A stretch of DNA of 64,000 nt, taken from NCBI RefSeq assembly GCF_000001735.4, contig NC_003071.7, positions 4,395,151 through 4,459,150 on the forward strand. Reading direction: 5' to 3'. Each line of letters begins with the position of its first letter. Within the stretch, counting starts at the first letter, position 1. Positions 44,812 to 56,767 of this stretch are shown here, piece by piece. This stretch comes from Arabidopsis thaliana. Taxonomy: Eukaryota; Streptophyta; Magnoliopsida; Brassicales; Brassicaceae. A program made the position numbers and the translations under genes. The notes beneath the pieces were generated by a model. It saw only the letters and a list, made by a program, of their open reading frames with translations, was not told where the DNA came from and searched no databases.

Positions 44812-45433
44812 CAAAGAAGCAACAAGAGGCAAATTCTTCCTATATTCTTAGGAACCTCCATCCTCCAAATTATAGTCCAAACACAAGTTTGTAGTATCTT
44901 TGGAATATTTAATGGTTAATAGTATTTCTGATTTTTATTTATTTTTAATTCGCAGTATTTTTCAAAAGACCCGTGCAATGCCAATATATACCACGGATTA
45001 AATATTAGTGCTGGAACTAGATATTTTGGTCAAAAATTTAAAGGTCTTATATATTGAAGGCAAAAAAGTAGAGAATTGTTGATAAATTTAAAATGGTAAA
45101 TGAACGGGCAAGCAGACAATAACACCTCAATATGGTGTTTAGGTAACTCAATTAGAGAATTTAAAAATGAAAGAAGTTTGAACTATTTTTTCATAATGGT
45201 GCATGAACAGAATATGAAAATGCTCTTCAAAGTACATCCCAAAATATTAAGACAATTTACTATGTCAATAAAGAAATGTTTGAACTATGTCTTTCGTATA
45301 AAAATATATGTATGTAATGTATTAGCAGATGAAGAAGAATATTGAATGCTCGTTGAAAGGAAATAAATACTCATAAAGTTTGAAGAGCCAAATTAAGAAA
45401 GAAAAAACTCTTCTGATCCATGGATTCATGTCC

Positions 45434-45468
<35 letters not shown>

Positions 45469-45497
45469 TGTGAAAGCAGCAAATGCATGTAGACGTG
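44812..45497. other. Spacer with (TA)n microsatellite at 45437-45465
   Basis: The sequence is AT-rich and has no supported gene. A pure TA repeat of about 29 bp lies at 45437-45465, 30 bp upstream of the DUF2431 start region. The open frame at 45100-45345 shows no domain. Confidence 0.55.
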
Positions 45498-46394
45498 ATG
45501 GAGGTTTCACACAGTTTACACTGTAGCCATTACAATAATAAACAACAAATACTTCTGGTAGGAGAAGGATATTTCTCTTTTTTTTGTATCTTGCAAGAGC
45601 CTTTGGTTCGGGTACTAGCATAACTGTAAATTCTTTCGATACTCGAGGTAGAAACAGATATCATTGTAGTATAGACATTTCCTTATAATCTAAAGTATAA
45701 AAAAATTGTTTGACCATCATTGTTACTTTGTCTGTGTTATTATTTGCCATTATATGATGATTACAATATCAGAACACGTAAATTTGCGGTTATAGCAATC
45801 ATACTTGTTGAGTGTTGTAGAGGAGTTAAAGGTGAAGTGCAAGAATGCGAAGACAAATGTAGAAGAGTTGGAGAGACTTGGATGCATTGTGGTCCATGGT
45901 GTTAATGTGCACTCCATGAGCATAGATTGCAGGGTTGTTGGAACGATTCTATATGATAGAATCATCTTCAATTTTTCTCATGTATGGTTTTCTTTTGGTC
46001 GTGAGCATGAGAGCTACATCATCTCATATGATTTTTTGTTGTACATATATATATGGTCGCTGTTATTGTTTATGGTGTTTTAAACAAATATTTCCGTACT
46101 TGTGAGAGAAGACACAGGAAACACCAAAAACCGGTGGAAGGTTTTTTCAGGAGTGCTAGAGTGATGCTTAAAGACCAATATGGAGAGATTCATGTGACTC
46201 ATAAGATGGTTCACTCATTTAAGGAGTGGAGGATACTGGTTCTGGGTTTTACATTTGGTTTTCGTTGTCACAGAGAAGTGGAAATTAACGCATGCAATAT
46301 CTAGGTTACACTAATAAGAGAGGAGGTGGAAGTGACTATGACTCTAGTTTCCCTGTTGGACAAGCTTCTACTTTCATGTTTAGGAAATTCTAAA
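45498..46394 (+). pseudogene. DUF2431 (BMT5-like rRNA methyltransferase fold) gene
   Basis: The start MEVSHSLHCSHYNNKQQ leads into ILLVGEGYFSF, the SAM-binding Rossmann motif of DUF2431 proteins. ARAFGSGTSITVNSFDT follows in the next frame. The exon at 45805-45995 contains NVEELERLGCIVVHGVNVHS and YDRIIFNFSHVWFSFGREHE; after an intron comes KPVEGFFRSARVMLKDQYGE (46125-46190) and IHVTHKMVHSFKEW, and the last block (46296-46394) ends DSSFPVGQASTFMFRKF-stop. The family includes the yeast 25S rRNA uridine methyltransferase Bmt5; plant roles are little known. One T appears missing in the T-run at 45577-45585, shifting the frame, and another shift lies near 46230-46290. It may be a young pseudogene, or the T-run may be a sequencing error. 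Confidence 0.7.
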
Positions 46395-46918
46395 GGAGAG
46401 TTGATATGAAACCACTCATTTTGTAGAATTCTTTTAAATTATATGATTTGTTTGTCCACCAGAACTAATCAATCTTATGAGTATCATAGGTATCTGGATC
46501 ATGTCTGAATACCAGTACCACAAGATTTTGTGTCATAATGTATTTCGAGTTTTAGAAAATTAATTTCTATGTACTTTTAAAATTTGTTATAAGGCATGTC
46601 CATGGTTTTTTTCCTTCTTATGTATATAACTCCAACACTTTATATAACTACAAATTTAATAATAGATGGAGAGACAAACAAACATAGATGGACATTTTTG
46701 GGATTATGAAAATTATTAAGCAATCAGTTATTTGGGCAATAAATAAAAATTAATGGAGGTTATCCTAGCTAATCATAATAATAAAAAAAAAGTGGGTAAT
46801 CTTAGGTAAATTTTAGTATATGAGTCCATTTACACATAAATGATTAGATTAATTAGGATAACCTCCTTTAATTTTAAATTGGGAGATAAATGGAAAAACA
46901 TTGAGATAAAATGAAAAC
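46395..46918. other. Intergenic spacer, nothing recognised
   Basis: This stretch follows the DUF2431 stop and runs to the copia 5' LTR. It is AT-rich, with two weakly inverted phrases (TGGAGGTTATCCTA near 46754 and TAGGATAACCTCC near 46855) that could form a long-loop hairpin. No gene is visible. Confidence 0.5.
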
Positions 46919-47102
46919 TGTTACAAATAATTGATGGATGCCCATTATAAGGCCTATCTTCTAGAATTCTCTAGAATTATTTGTATCTAGAATTTTATTT
47001 TGTCACCAAGTAAAATTCTTCACTTGTACTCCTATATAAAGGACCCTTTATTCATTGGAATAATACACTCATTTTGTACAATCTCTTTCTCTAGTTACAA
47101 CA
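46919..47102 (+). repeat. 5' LTR of the copia fossil
   Basis: The 184-bp LTR contains a TATA-like CCTATATAAAGG near 47032 and ends immediately before CGTTATCAGCGCGC, a position expected for a primer-binding site. Confidence 0.88.
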
Positions 47103-50100
47103 CGTTATCAGCGCGCTTTAAAAGAAACAATGAATGGTGGAGAAATATGCTTGGCAGACAATGCAACTAATCATACTATTTTAAAAAATAAGAGATATTT
47201 CTCTTTTTTGACAATGAAAGAAGCAAGTGTAACTATCGTAACAGGTAGTGCAAAGATAATTGAAGGCTTTGGAAGAGCAAATATAGCAATGCCTATGGGA
47301 ACAAAATTAGAGATTGTGGAGGCCTTATACTCTCCTAAATCTCAAAGGAACTTATTAAGTTTTAAAGACATCTGCAGAAATGGATATCATATTGAGACTA
47401 TAAGCGAAGGTAGTATCGAATACCTTCGAATCACAAGTAATATCCAAGAATCTCAAAATATTCAGGAAAAACTACCTGCTTTCTCCACTGGTTTATATTA
47501 TACTACAATTAATACAATTGAAGTAAATGCTACAGTAAACCAGAACTCTACAGAAAACATTAAAGTTTGGCATGACCGGTAGGCCATCCCAGTACAATAA
47601 TGATGCGAAAGATAATCACGAATTCATGTGGACATTCATGAAAGAACCAATAGATTCGTCCTAATGATTTTTCATGTGTTGGTTGTTCACAAGGCAAGTT
47701 GATTATACGGCCTTCACCAGCTAAGATAAATTTCGAATCAATCAATTTTTTGGAATGAATACAAGGAGATATTTGTGGGCCGATTAACCCATCATGTGGA
47801 ACTTTATAATCCTTTATGGTTTTAATTGACTCATCTAGAAGATGGTCGCATGTATCCCTATTATCAACTCGAAACCTGGCGTTTGCAAGATTGCTTGCTC
47901 AGTTGATTAGAATACGAGCATATTTTCCAGACTTTCCTTTAACAAAAATGTGTCTTGATAATGTTGGTGAATTCACATCTCAAGCTTTTAATGACTATTG
48001 TATGTCTATTAGGATAAGTGTTGAACATCCTGTAGCACATGTTCACACACAAAATGGTTTATCAGAATCACTAATCAAGTGTCTTCAATTGATTGCTAGA
48101 CCATTACAAATGAAATCAAAACTCCCAATATCTGCTTGGGGACATGCTATATTACATGTAGCATCATTGATTCGCATCAGGCCAACAAGTAATCATAAGT
48201 TCTCTCCATCTCAACTGGTTCTCGGTGAGGAACCAAATATTTCTCATCTCAAAGTTTTTGGATTGTGCTCTATATGTTCCAATTGCTCCACCACAGCCAT
48301 ATAAGATGGGACCTCAAAGAACGTTGGGAGTATATGTTGGTTATGATTCCCCATCAATAATTAAGTATCTCAATCTATCTATAGGAGATTTATTCAAAGC
48401 TCGATTCGTAGACTGTCATTTTAATGAGTCTGTTTTCCTAACATTAGGGGGAGAAAATAAATAGTCGGGAAAAGATATAGTTTGGAATGAATTATCAATG
48501 TCTTATCTTTATCCTCGGACTAAAGAGTGTGAATTAGAAGTCCAAAAGATAATTCATTTACAGAGTTTAGCAAATCAGCTGCCAGATGCATTCATTGACC
48601 CAAAAAGTGTGATCAAATCACATATACCGGCTGCAAATGCTCCAATAAGAATAAATATCCTAGAAGGACAAAATCAAACTGTAAATGAGTCTAAGACATG
48701 TTTAAAGCGTGGTAGACCTATTGGTTCCAAAGATAAAAATCCTCGAAAAAGAAAAGGGGCAAAAATTGGCATAGGTAAAACAGAGGATATAATTACAAAT
48801 GAAGAATCTCCAGAAGAGAGCTTAGACATGACACATAAAGAAATTCAGGTACCTGACAATGAAGAGATCTCAATTACTTATGTCATGTCTGGAATAAAAT
48901 GGAACCAAAAGCAAATCGATATCCATGATATTTTTGCATGCAATGTAGCAGTTGATGTTATGGATGAGGATCATGAACCAACATCTATTGAAGAGTGTAC
49001 ACAAATAAGTGATTGGCCAAAATGGAATGAAGCAATAGATGCTGAATTAAAATTTCTTGCAAAGAGAGAAGTGTTTAGACCAGTAGTCCGTACATCCAAA
49101 GGTGTAAAACCAGTTGGACATAAATGAGTTTTTGTACTAAAGAAGAATGCAAATGGTGAAATTGTGAGGCGTTTAGTCGCACAAGGATTCTCACAAAGAC
49201 CATGAATTGACTATGAAGAGACATGGTGACTTGATTTACGTTTGATGGATGTTGTCACAACCTATTTATACGGTCTACTAGAAAATGACATTTATATGAA
49301 AGTCCGAGAAGGATTAAAAATGCCTCAAGCAGTAAATTCAAATTCTCGAGAACAATACTGCATAAAATTAAATTGATCCCTTTATGGATTAAAAGAATCA
49401 GGGCGTATGTGGTATAATCGCCTTAGTGAGAACTTGCTAAAAGAAGGCTACAAAAATGACCCTGTTAGTCCATGCATCTTTATAAAAATTTTGGGAAAGG
49501 ATTTGTTATAATTGCAGTTTATGTTGATAATTTAAATATTATGGGAACTATTGCAGAGATCTCATTCACTGTAGAATATTTAAAGAAAGAATTCGAGATG
49601 AAAGATCTTGGAAAAACGAAATTTTGTTTAGGACTACAAATCGAACACCTAAAGAACGTAATTCTGGAGTATCAAGAGACATATACCAAAAATGTTCTCA
49701 AAAGATTCTATATGGATGGAGCATACCCCTTGAGTAGTCCAATGGTTGTAAGATAACTTGATGTGGATAAACATCCATTCCGTCCTTGGGAAAACAATGA
49801 AGAAGTTCTTAGTCCTGAAGGACCATACTTAAGTGCAATATGAGCACTGATGTATCTTGCTAGTCATATAAGACCTTATATATCATTTGCGGTGAATTTA
49901 TTAGCAAGGTTCAGCTCATGTCCAACTTGAAGGCATTGGAATGGAATTATACATATACTTTGTTACCTCCAAGGTACGAAAGACATGGGTCTGTATTTTC
50001 CTAACAAATCCAAGTAGCGAGTGCGAGTGTGTATGGCTAAGATCCATAGTTCACCATATACAAGAAGATTGTGGTTTGTATGCAGGGAAAAAGGCTCCAA

Positions 50101-50501
50101 CAATTATGTACGAAGACAAATGCAGCATGCATCCCACAACTCAAAGACGGATACATTAAAGGTGATAGAACAAATGCAGCATGCATCCCACATTCTTCTT
50201 CACACACGATCTACAGAAGAGCGGCGATGTATGAGTTCTACCGATCCGTTCGAACGATAATCTGGCTGACCTATTCACCAAGGCTCTACCTACTGCTACT
50301 TTCAAGAATTTCGTCTATCGTATCGGATTACGCCGTCTCAAAGATCTCGACGTATATACTCATAAGGGGGAGTAATGGCGTGTTGCACTCTTTTTCCCTT
50401 AATCATGGTTTTCCCAATGGGATTTCTTGGTAAGGTTTTTAATGAGATATCATTTCAGATGCACTACGAGCTATGGTACTATAATGGTCATCAAGGGGGA
50501 G

Positions 50502-50685
50502 TGTTATGAATAATAGATGGATGCCCATTATAAGGTCAATCTTCTAGAAGTTTCTAGAATTACTTGTATCTAGGGTTTTACTTTGTCACCAAGTAAAATC
50601 CTTCCCATGTACTCCTATATAACGGACCCTTTATTCATTGAAATAATACACTCATTTTCTACTATCTCTTTCTCTAGTTACAACA
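50502..50685 (+). repeat. 3' LTR of the copia fossil
   Basis: This LTR aligns without gaps to the 5' LTR, with about 18 differences by eye, and follows the polypurine tract directly. Confidence 0.88.
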
Positions 50686-50749
50686 ACAACTAAAAAGTTA
50701 AAAGAATACTATACAACAATAAGCAAAAATAATTCTGACCAAAGATTGT

Positions 50750-51090
50750 AAGTTTAGTCAACGATCAGAAATTTATGATCATTCAGGGTTTGGTTTTGGA
50801 TATGGGTACCAGAGCTAGGTACTACATCATGTAGAGTGCGAAAAATATGGTAAAAGACGTCAGTGGAGTCATGTTACTCATAAGATGGCTCATGCATCCA
50901 TTTGACAAGTGAGAGATCAAGATTGTCTAGCTGAAGAAAGCGTTCAATCTGTGTTTGATCCGGGAGGTGGAGTTTCACCAATTATGTTTTCTTGGTTACT
51001 CAAATAAGAAAGGAAGTGGACGCCGCTGTGACTCTAGCTTTCGTTTCAGAAAATCTTCTACTTTCCTGTTTCAAAAACGAAGTCTTAAAA
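50750..51090 (+). pseudogene. Second DUF2431 remnant (C-terminal part)
   Basis: The end of the block reads GYSNKKGSGRRCDSSFRFRK followed by SSTFLFQK, matching the C terminus of the gene at 45498-46394 (GYTNKRGGGSDYDSSFPVG). Just upstream CATGTTACTCATAAGATGGCTCA parallels CATGTGACTCATAAGATGGTTCA at 46192. The frame changes between these blocks and no Rossmann motif is present. It is a decayed relative of the first gene; the copia fossil lies between them. Confidence 0.7.
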
Positions 51091-51199
51091 ACAAAATCTG
51101 TTGAAGTGTGTTTTGGATTACTTTTTCTTTGTGATGAAGATATGAAACTTACTAATTTGTATATATGTTGTTACTGGATAACTTTCATGGGACAAGGAT

Positions 51200-53815
51200 A
51201 ATAGTTTTTTTTAACCTCTTCAGATCGACAAGCCCGATCCACAGTTAATCTCTACTACACGGATAAGACGATTTACTGGATTCGAATTCCGATAGAAAAA
51301 GCGGAGTGTAATGGAGCTAACCACTTGACTAAACACTATTGAATTAAACACCTTAGAACCTAGAAGATTGCAAGTATAAAAGACTCTTTCTTTTATTAGT
51401 TAAGGAAAATAACTCAAAACCTAAACCTTACAAATCTCTCAAGTTCTCAAAACACACACAAGTTATGTCACACTTTGACATCTCCTTATATAGAGAACTC
51501 TTATACTTAATCCAAATCTAATTAGGATTGTATTTAAATAACTCTTAAACACTTCGTTAGATAACTCCTAAAGACCGAAATATTATCTCTTTAATAACTT
51601 ATATCTTAAGTTATCTTCAAGCTTACTTCAACATTCTTCCCCTTAAGCTTGAACTCACATTTCACCACATCTTGAACTCCAACAAGATCTCTCATTTCCT
51701 TGAACTTTATCCTTGCAAGCGCCTTAGTTCAGATATCGGCTCTCTGCTCCTTACCGGGAATGTGCTCTACTTCAACTTGCTCATTCATAACACATTCTCG
51801 GATAAAGTGATATCTCTTGTATATACGTTGGCTTCGACCATGAAAAACAGGAATCTTTGTAAGAGCTATTGTTGACTTGTTGTCGATTAGAATGGAACTT
51901 TCTTACACGATTCTCCAGTGATTTCTCCGAGAAGCTCTTGAAGCCAAATGGCTTGTTTTGCTGCTTCAGCGGCAGCCATAAACTAAGCTTCACACGATGA
52001 CAAAGCCACGTTTTCTTGTTTCTACGAACACCAACTTATGGGACAGTTGTTAAGGTAAAAGATGTGACCTGTTGTGGTTCTACCATCGTCTTCATCAACG
52101 TTGTGGTTGCTGTCACTGAAACCTATTAACTTTGTTTAATTCATCCGCTCAAAACAGAGTCCATAGGGCGGAGTTCCTTTTAGGTACCAAAGAACTTGTT
52201 CAAGTGCTACTCCATGGGATTCTTTTGGCTCATACACGTACCTGCTAAGAACTCTGACAATGTAAGAGAGATCCGGTCTTGTGTGAAGTAGGTATCGAAG
52301 ACAACCAATGTTTCTCGTGTACTCCTTCTCATCAATGCCGTTTTCTCCTTGTGCTTTACATAGTTGACATTCACATCCATTAGAATATACACTACATTAC
52401 AATCATCTATTCTTGCTTCTTCGAGAACCTTTGATGCATATCTCTCTTGTTTTAGCATACTCCCTTCTTCATGTTGAATTACTTTAATGCCTAGGTAGTA
52501 AGTTAGCTTTCCAAGGTCACTCATCTCGAATTTTCCCGCCATTCCTTCTTTGAATTCTAGTATTACTTGTAAGTTGGACCCTGTGACAAGTAAATCGTCG
52601 ACATAGACAGCTACAACAAGAAACTCATCATTCTCCCTCTTTTGATACAGAGATGGTTCCTTGGAATACTTAACGAATTTTTGCCCCAGAAGAATCTTGT
52701 TCAATTTGTTGTCCACGCCCTAGGTGCTTGTTTAAGTCCATAAAGTGCTTTGTTCAGTTTATAGACTTTATTTTCGCTTCCCTCTATCACAAAACCTTCA
52801 GGCTCAGGCTACGAGACGTAGACCCGTTCTTTCAACTCACCATGAAGAAACTCTGTTTTCACATCAAGATGATGTACCTCCCATCCTCTAGCTACTGCTA
52901 ACGCAATGATAAGTCGGATTGTTTCAGTGCGAGCCACAATAGCAAACACTTCATCAAAGTCAACACCATGTCTTTGCACATAACCTTTAGCCACAAGTCT
53001 TGCTTTGTGTTTATTTATACTTCCATCCGAGTTTTGTTGGATCTTAAAGACCCATTTCAGTCCAATTGGTTTAGCTCCTGTAGGAAGACCAACTAAATCC
53101 CAAGTGTGGTTCTTTTCAATCGATGAGATTTCTTCTACGCACGCTTGTGTCCATTCCTTTGACTCCTTTGCGTCATTGAAGTTCCATGGCTCTTCGTTTA
53201 TTGCAAACAAGAGTCTCTCGCATTCTGTTTGATCCATCAAGATATAGTCATGTAAGTGTCTTGGCCTTGAAGTCTCTCTCTGCGACCTTCTTAATGTTGT
53301 TTGTGGTGGTGCTTGTTGTTCTTCTGTTTATGTGTCAAGAGTAGGCGGCACATGTTCCTCGACTGGTTCTGTATCATGACTTTCATCCCTCTTGTGATTC
53401 TCTGTTTCTCCATTGACTTTGGCTTCCCTTATACCATTGTTTCCAAATTCACCAAATGATAAACTGAACAAACCTGAGTCACTATTAGTTTCATCTTTAT
53501 CATTACTCCACCTCCAGCTCTTAGTCTCATCAAAAACAACATATCTACTCACTACTACCTTCTTCTTTGTTGGATCCAATAGACGATATGCTTTCGAGCC
53601 GGGCTCTGTTCGGAGGTGTACTAGCATTCGTGAGCAATCATCCAACTTCTTTAAGTTCACAGTCTCTACTTTTGCGTACCCAATGCAACCAAATACCCGT
53701 AAGCGCTCAACGTTCGGTTTCTTTCCTATGAAGGCTTCGTATGGTGTTTGGTTAACTAAGGTTCTCGTTGCCACTCTATTTATGAGATAGGTTGCATGTC
53801 TCACCATAGATAGTT
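51200..53815 (-). mobile_element. Ty1/copia fossil, minus strand, 5'-truncated
   Basis: Read on the minus strand, an integrase C-terminal region lies at 53807-53328 (HATYLINRVATRTLVNQTPY), reverse transcriptase at 53240-52207 (including AVYVDDLLVTGS near 52600), with RNase H remnants to about 51650. A polypurine tract AAGCTTAAGGGGAAGAA precedes an LTR that starts TGTTGAAGTAAGC at 51633 and runs left to an uncertain end near 51200-51340. The 5' LTR, gag, protease and most of integrase are missing. Several breaks interrupt the frame. It is a different family from the 46919 element. Confidence 0.8.
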
Positions 53816-54427
53816 TGGAATATTCATTAACGGTTATTTTTTCCGTTAGTGTCTTTTATCGCAACTTCTCATACAACTGTATTTTTTATCTAAACAGTTG
53901 TGTCTATTAAAATATTGACAGTTACTCTTTTACATTCGTGTCTTTTAATCGTAAACATTAGATTACTAATTAAATATCGGAAATTTTGCTTAAATCAAAA
54001 AATATCACATTTAATATCAAATTTTTTATAGATTACTAATTTACTACTCGAAATTCAAATACTATCGATTAATATTTAAATGTATATATATTACATCCGT
54101 CTATTTAGGTGGGCTTTATCTAGATAAGATGAAAGTACAGTTTTACAAGTTACAAACTCATATGATTGTGCCACGTGTCAAATATAACGATCAGATGTTT
54201 TACTGTATCACTAAAAATTTAATTTTTTTATTTTTTTTTTTAAAATAAAAAAACTAAAAAAGTAAACAAATTTACATATACTAATTTTATTATATATATA
54301 TATATATATAGACAAATATTTTGATCAACCTAAAGGAAAATTTACAAATTTGTTACTACATGTGTTATTGGTCGATTAAATAAGTCTAAAATGTATTAAT
54401 TCAAAATAGAATCATTAGTATGAATAA
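53816..54427. repeat. Two minisatellite units (53825-53960) and AT-rich spacer
   Basis: Phrases AAACAGTTGTGTCTATTAAA, ATTGACAGTTACT and TTACATTCGTGTCTTTT occur here in the same order as in the array at 61905-62370. A related copy of the 34266 AT-rich repeat lies at about 54335-54400 and a TA run at 54290-54311. No gene is visible. Confidence 0.7.
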
Positions 54428-56387
54428 TCTATACTATATAAAAGTTGAAGCTATTTGCTTATAAAGACGTCCACATAGGATATAGAACGACTAATCGGGG
54501 TTGGACATGTCATTAATTAACATTTTTTTACCATTTTATTGATTAACTTTTATAAATTTTACGAATTTTCTATAATAAGATTATTATATGGAAAACAATA
54601 TATATGGAAAGAAGAGATATGACAACTTTTGAAAATATAGCATATGGAAATAAGAAAAGTGTAAAATTGTTTAGGCTATTTGCTCTTTACGGCGTCCACA
54701 TAGAATTTTAAACAACTAATTGCAGTTGAAGATGTCATTAATTAGCATTTTTAGCCATTATGTTAATTTACATTTTTAAATTTTAACAAATTTCTATGTT
54801 AAAATATTTATGAAAAGAAAAAAAGATATGGAGATAAGAAAATGTATTATTTGATTAGTATATTATAGAAATATTAATGTCATTGTTAGTGTCACTATGT
54901 TAGCTTCCAAATAAATTAAAAAAAAATCTTAATTCTAAAATAATATATATAATAAGAATTGGAAAAAAAATCAAATATAAAAATAAATTTTCTAAAACTC
55001 TATACTATAGAAAAGTCGAAGCTTATGAGCCTCTAAAGACATCCACATAGGATTTTAAACAACGAATTGCGGTTGGACATTGTCATTAATTAGCATTTTT
55101 AGTCATTCTGTTAGTTTACAATTTTAACTTTTTAACAAACTTCAATATTAAGATATTTATGAAAAAGAAAACAAGATATGGAAATAAAAAAACGTATAAT
55201 TCAATTATATAATGTTGAAATATTAATGTCATTGTTAGTCTCACTATGTTAGCTTCCAAATAAATTAAGAAAAAATCCTAATTCTAAGATAATATAGATA
55301 ATTAGAATTGGAAAAAAATCAAATATAAGAAGAAGTTTTCTAAATATTAACAAAAAGATAGTAATAAACAACCGTGCAGAAATTTTCCGGAAGTTTGAGA
55401 AAATTAAAGTTTAAACAAAAAGAAAAAGCTTAATGACTTAAAGAAAAACTTCTTCTTAACAACCATGGAAATTAATAAAGTCTTAAATAATAAAGCAGTG
55501 GTGTCTATATAAATAAACATCTATGGACCATTGATGATAGTCGATCAAAGATTTTACTTTGAAAAGTTTAAACAACTAATTTATTGACTTAACTAAGCGA
55601 CCTCTCGACAAACTTGAAAAAAGCTTTTACTAATAAGAAAAGGAAGAAACTTTTAAAGAATCATATATATGAAAGTTGAACAACTCTCTCCATATGAGTG
55701 ACACATCATCACACAAGAAAATGACATGTGTGATTCTACATTAATTAAATAAAAAGATTAAAAACTATTTGAGGAAAAATTCTTTTGTTGTATTAAATCC
55801 ACCATTAATCTCACTCTTAAATAAATATTCTAACTATACAAATATAATTACATAAAATGAATATAACTTTATTAACTACATAATAACATACACGAAAATA
55901 ACATAAATTAATAATAAAAATAGTTAAACATAATTATTTTTAAACAAATTTCAAACAACAACCAACAAAATGACAATCACAATGTGAATCCAAACTTTAA
56001 TCATGAGCCTATCACAATGTTACTGAAGTACATAAAACAAGGAAATGATTATTTATAATCGAGTTAGGCAAATATTAAACCACAAAAATAACATAGTTAC
56101 ACAGAATTGTATTAAAATATCATTATTGTTGTTATATGTATTCATAAAGTGAAAAATATTAAAATTTTATAAATAATCAACTTTATACACAAAAATATAT
56201 AAATTGATATTTCGAGTCACAAATGAATCTAACCATAAAAATTGTAACTACATATTATGGATCTAATTTTACTAATAATACAAGAATAAACAAATAGTAA
56301 ATATAAATTAGCAAAAAGAACAATCAATGTAATTTTTTTTTAACAATTTTCAAAACAGATCCACGCGTAGCATGGGTACTCATCTAG
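54428..56387 (+). mobile_element. Non-autonomous Helitron, ~2 kb
   Basis: The 5' end TCTATACTATATAAAAGTTG follows an A, and the 3' end reads CCACGCGTAGCATGGGTACT followed by CATCTAG and then T. The short stem CCA(C/T)GC...GCATGG with terminal CTAG and insertion between A and T are the hallmarks of plant Helitrons. No Rep/helicase is encoded. The 5' portion is repeated: TCTATACTATAGAAAAGTCG starts again at 54999, and the following sequence (CATCCACATAGGATTTTAAA, GTTAGCTTCCAAATAAATTA) occurs at about 54690-54920 and 55035-55265. The interior to 56340 is AT-rich with no gene. Confidence 0.8.
54660..55360. repeat. ~340-bp tandem duplication inside the Helitron
   Basis: Two long copies begin with GCGTCCACATAGAATTTTAA (54690) and CATCCACATAGGATTTTAAA (55030) and run about 310 bp, both ending in AATTGGAAAAAAA..TCAAATAT. 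The first ~110 bp of the Helitron (54440-54530) is a third partial copy. Confidence 0.85.
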
Positions 56388-56767
56388 TATATATGAAGGT
56401 AGGCTATGTGAAAATTTTGGAAGGTAGGCTATGTATTGTTTAAACAAAATCATAAGAGGATGGAAAGATACACCCGTTAAAAAAAAGTGTGTGAAATTTT
56501 TTTTAAAAAACAAATTATTTCTAACTCTTTTTTCTCGATAGATAATCAAGCCTATGGCGTCAATGTTTTTTTGCTGTTGATGTCGATGGAAGTCCATCAC
56601 GAGATTAATAATATTTTATACTAACATATCTTGGCCCACATTAAGAAGCCCACCAAGATTCTCAAGCCCACTATAGGCCCATCAGCTTTTTATTTCTTCA
56701 ATTGAGTTTGACGTGTTAACTATATAGCCGGAAGGTACCAAAATACTTTTCGAAGCTTTGACCTAAC
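56388..56767. promoter_or_regulatory. Upstream region of the F-box gene
   Basis: Between the Helitron end and the F-box start lie GGCCCA/GCCCA elements (GGCCCACATT at 56634, GCCCACTATAGGCCC at 56667), common in plant promoters of growth-related genes, and a TATA-like CTATATAG near 56720. Promoter use is inferred. Confidence 0.4.

Larger units (their letters stand above)
46919..50685 (+). mobile_element. Ty1/copia fossil with both LTRs (3.8 kb)
   Basis: Two 184-bp LTRs (46919-47102 and 50502-50685) start TGTTA and end TTACAACA. The flanking five bases are AAAAC and ACAAC, a target duplication with one mismatch. A polypurine tract TCAAGGGGGAG precedes the 3' LTR. Protease/pre-integrase-like sequence lies at about 47130-47580, integrase at 47816-48300, and reverse transcriptase-like sequence at about 49030-49760. 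Gag is largely absent and RNase H is poorly preserved. The coding part is broken in many places, so the copy is dead. The LTRs differ at about 18 of 184 positions by hand count (~10%); at an assumed 7e-9 substitutions per site per year, this is roughly 7 million years. Confidence 0.88.

Noticed and set aside
44955-45000. CCCGTGCAATGCC...CCACGG as a possible Helitron 3' hairpin
   Set aside because: There is no CTAG end after the hairpin in either orientation, and no matching 5' TC end nearby.
45720-45905. Cysteine-containing 61-codon frame resembling a small secreted peptide
   Set aside because: The same bases encode the conserved DUF2431 reading NVEELERLGC in another frame, which explains them better.
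47560-47745. Minus-strand frame within the copia fossil
   Set aside because: It is a shadow of the element's integrase region on the opposite strand.
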